A stretch of 14,596 nucleotides of DNA from Algoriphagus sp. (GTDB lineage Bacteria; Bacteroidota; Bacteroidia; Cytophagales; Cyclobacteriaceae), in the NCBI GenBank assembly GCA_023255285.1, contig JALRIY010000042.1, positions 1-14,596 on the forward strand, given 5' to 3'. Shown in pieces: positions 13,295-14,596 of this stretch. The notes below the pieces were generated by a model. That model ran no database searches, was not told where the DNA came from, and saw nothing but the letters and a program-made list of their open reading frames with translations. The first letter of the stretch is position 1. Every line of letters begins with the position of its first letter. The position numbers and the translations under genes are program-made.

Positions 13295-14008
13295 GTGAAA
13301 CAGTCTTGGATAATTTGCCTTCTTGTGTTCAGTAGTCTTGCCTGTGCTCCAACAGAGGAGGAACTCATGAAAGTGGGTTTGGAGAAAATGGATGCTCAAG
13401 CTTGGGCAGAGGCGGTTACCCAGTTTGATCAGGTTTTGGAAAAAAATCCAAATCAGGTCACCGCATTGAATGCCAAGGGGGTGGCACTTTTTCAGCAAGG
13501 AAAAATTAAGGAAGCAATACCGCTTTTTGATCAAGCCATTGTCGCAGATTCGACCAACTACAAACCTTGGTTTAACCGAGGCAATGCCAACATGGAGCTG
13601 ACCAACTTCAAAGCGGCATTGGCTGATTTTAACTTGGCAGCCGCTCTCGACCCAAGTCAATTGGATATTCTTTTTAACCGAGGTACGACCTTACTGACGA
13701 TGGAGTCCTACGAGGATGCGCTACTTGATTTTGAAGCAATAGTTCAGAAAGAACCCAAGCATGCAGAGGCACATTTCCGTCTCGCCAAAGCGAAGTTGGG
13801 CATGAATGACCCCATCCATGGCATGGAATCCCTCACCAATACGGTTAATTTGGATCCAAAAAATGGGGAAGCCTACTACTTACTTGGTGTCACTCGCATG
13901 AGTGCTTTGGGCCAAAAAAATGAAGGCTGTGCTGAATTGAAGATGGCACTTTCCTTGGGGTACCAAGAAGCAGAAACTTGGATTAAGGACTTTTGTGAAG
14001 CAAAATAA
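13295..14008 (+). CDS. TPR-repeat lipoprotein
   Basis: A 237-residue exported scaffold protein starting at GTG. The N-terminus is a short lipoprotein signal: Lys2, hydrophobic WIICLLVFSSLAC, lipobox SLAC with Cys17. From about residue 22 to 223 there are roughly six tetratricopeptide repeats of 33-34 residues. The clearest are ALNAKGVALFQQGKIKEAIP (57-76), PWFNRGNANMELTNFKAALA (91-110), ILFNRGTTLLTMESYEDALL (125-144) and AHFRLAKAKLGMNDPIHGME (159-178). Such proteins mediate protein-protein contacts at the membrane, and no enzymatic motif is seen. GTG 13295 is chosen because it places the signal peptide exactly at the N-terminus. The last stop base overlaps the Sua5 start (TAATG at 14006-14010), so the two are coupled although their roles are unrelated as far as is known. 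A promoter-like TAACTTTG lies just upstream. Confidence 0.88.
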   Translation: MKQSWIICLLVFSSLACAPTEEELMKVGLEKMDAQAWAEAVTQFDQVLEKNPNQVTALNAKGVALFQQGKIKEAIPLFDQAIVADSTNYKPWFNRGNANMELTNFKAALADFNLAAALDPSQLDILFNRGTTLLTMESYEDALLDFEAIVQKEPKHAEAHFRLAKAKLGMNDPIHGMESLTNTVNLDPKNGEAYYLLGVTRMSALGQKNEGCAELKMALSLGYQEAETWIKDFCEAK

Positions 14009-14596
14009 TGGTGCAGGTAGGGACAGATATTCAAAAAGCATCCACCTATCTTAAAAAGGGACAACTGGTTGCTATTCCAACCGAAACGGTTTATGGATTG
14101 GCGGGCAATGCACTCGATTTGAAGGCAGTGAGTTCCATTTTTGAAACAAAAGACCGACCTAGCTTTGATCCATTGATCCTACATGTGGCTTCCTTGGAGC
14201 AGGTAAATTCATTTGTAACTGCATTCCCAGAGAAACTCAAGCGTTTAGCCGAAGCCTTTTGGCCTGGTCCCATGACTGTTTTATTGCCTCGAAAAGCCAG
14301 TGTACCCGATCTAGTTACCTCTGGCTTGGATCGTGTAGCCGTGCGGGTACCCAATCACCCGCTGACCTTGGCGCTCCTAGCGCAGCTTGATTTTCCACTT
14401 GCGGCACCTAGTGCCAATCCTTTTGGGTACATCAGTCCTCCACAGGCAGCACATGTGGCCACACAGTTGGGGGCACAAATCCCTTATATTCTTGATGGTG
14501 GTGCATGTGCAGTAGGTCTGGAAAGCACCATTGTGGGAATGGAAGGGGAGCAAGTTGTGATCTATCGCCTGGGAGGGCTTGATATTTCTGAAATTG
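14008..14596 (+). CDS. tsaC: Threonylcarbamoyl-AMP synthase, Sua5/YrdC family (cut by window edge)
   Basis: The frame is open from ATG 14008 to the window end, 196 codons without a stop. It makes threonylcarbamoyl-AMP from threonine, bicarbonate and ATP, the first step of the t6A37 modification of ANN-decoding tRNAs. Visible motifs are the conserved IPTETVYGLAGNA (23-35), KDRPSFDPLILHV (48-60) with the Lys48-x-Arg50 pair, FWPGPMTVLLP (84-94), VAVRVPNHP (110-118), the S-x-N pair in APSANPFG (133-140) and ESTIV (172-176), ending at the RLGG strand (187-190). This covers a complete YrdC domain. Because reading continues past it, the protein may be the long Sua5 form with a C-terminal domain, but the edge prevents a decision. 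The start overlaps the TPR gene stop by one base. Confidence 0.93.
   Translation, partial: MVQVGTDIQKASTYLKKGQLVAIPTETVYGLAGNALDLKAVSSIFETKDRPSFDPLILHVASLEQVNSFVTAFPEKLKRLAEAFWPGPMTVLLPRKASVPDLVTSGLDRVAVRVPNHPLTLALLAQLDFPLAAPSANPFGYISPPQAAHVATQLGAQIPYILDGGACAVGLESTIVGMEGEQVVIYRLGGLDISEI

Noticed and set aside
14091..14354. 87-residue minus-strand open frame
   Set aside because: It is antisense to the conserved Sua5/YrdC core.
1..14596. CRISPR arrays, insertion sequences, attachment sites or replication origins
   Set aside because: No regularly spaced repeats, transposase motifs, terminal inverted repeats or clustered DnaA-box-like sites were seen; the single tRNA has no integrase beside it.

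Overview
The window looks like chromosomal backbone DNA of a member of the Bacteroidota, most likely a Cytophagales/Cyclobacteriaceae-type (Algoriphagus-like) bacterium. This is an inference from protein flavour: a Bacteroidetes-style ABM monooxygenase, a DUF62 protein, a short ComEC, a compact RecQ and lipoproteins. Supporting signs are matches to the Bacteroidota promoter element TAnnTTTG and the general lack of Shine-Dalgarno sequences. I see no insertion sequence, phage gene, CRISPR array, rRNA or toxin/defence island. The genes are ordinary housekeeping and accessory-metabolism genes packed in short operons.

Layout, left to right. (1) Positions 1-346, minus strand: N-terminal part of a GMC-type FAD oxidoreductase, cut by the window edge. 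(2) Positions 436-4521: a SGNH hydrolase lipoprotein (TesA-like) divergent from an ABC ATPase and an 841-residue FtsX-type permease. This is the same gene arrangement as tesA/ybbA/ybbP of E. coli. The intergenic region holds a 12-bp perfect palindrome and a repeated GTCGACCA half-element 21 bp apart. (3) Positions 4603-5944, minus strand: a DUF62 (SAM hydroxide adenosyltransferase-like) gene overlapping an ABM-domain gene by 4 nt, followed by tRNA-Leu(CAA) and a strong intrinsic terminator. (4) Positions 6050-7442, plus strand: a PhoH-family ATPase starting at TTG and overlapping a GNAT acetyltransferase. (5) Positions 7727-9664: a ComEC/Rec2-type DNA-uptake channel without a complete metallo-beta-lactamase domain. 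(6) Positions 9752-14596, plus strand: a tightly packed series of RecQ helicase, an unrecognised 198-residue protein, a Nudix hydrolase, a 4HBT thioesterase, a TPR lipoprotein and a Sua5/YrdC threonylcarbamoyl-AMP synthase cut by the right edge. The first four are joined by overlaps or a 1-nt gap; a probable promoter precedes the TPR gene.

How they may work together. The hydrolase and ABC system probably form one envelope module that removes and hydrolyses lipidic or hydrophobic molecules. ComEC and RecQ are DNA uptake and DNA processing genes lying next to each other, but an 87-nt gap separates them and joint function is not shown. The most unusual single gene is the DUF62 protein: the Asp/Arg/His catalytic triad expected from characterised SAM hydroxide adenosyltransferases is not visible, although the surrounding fold motifs are. 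I did not find a clearly new multi-gene system. The best candidates for something undescribed are the DUF62-ABM pair, the protein coupled to RecQ, and the repeated operator-like element.
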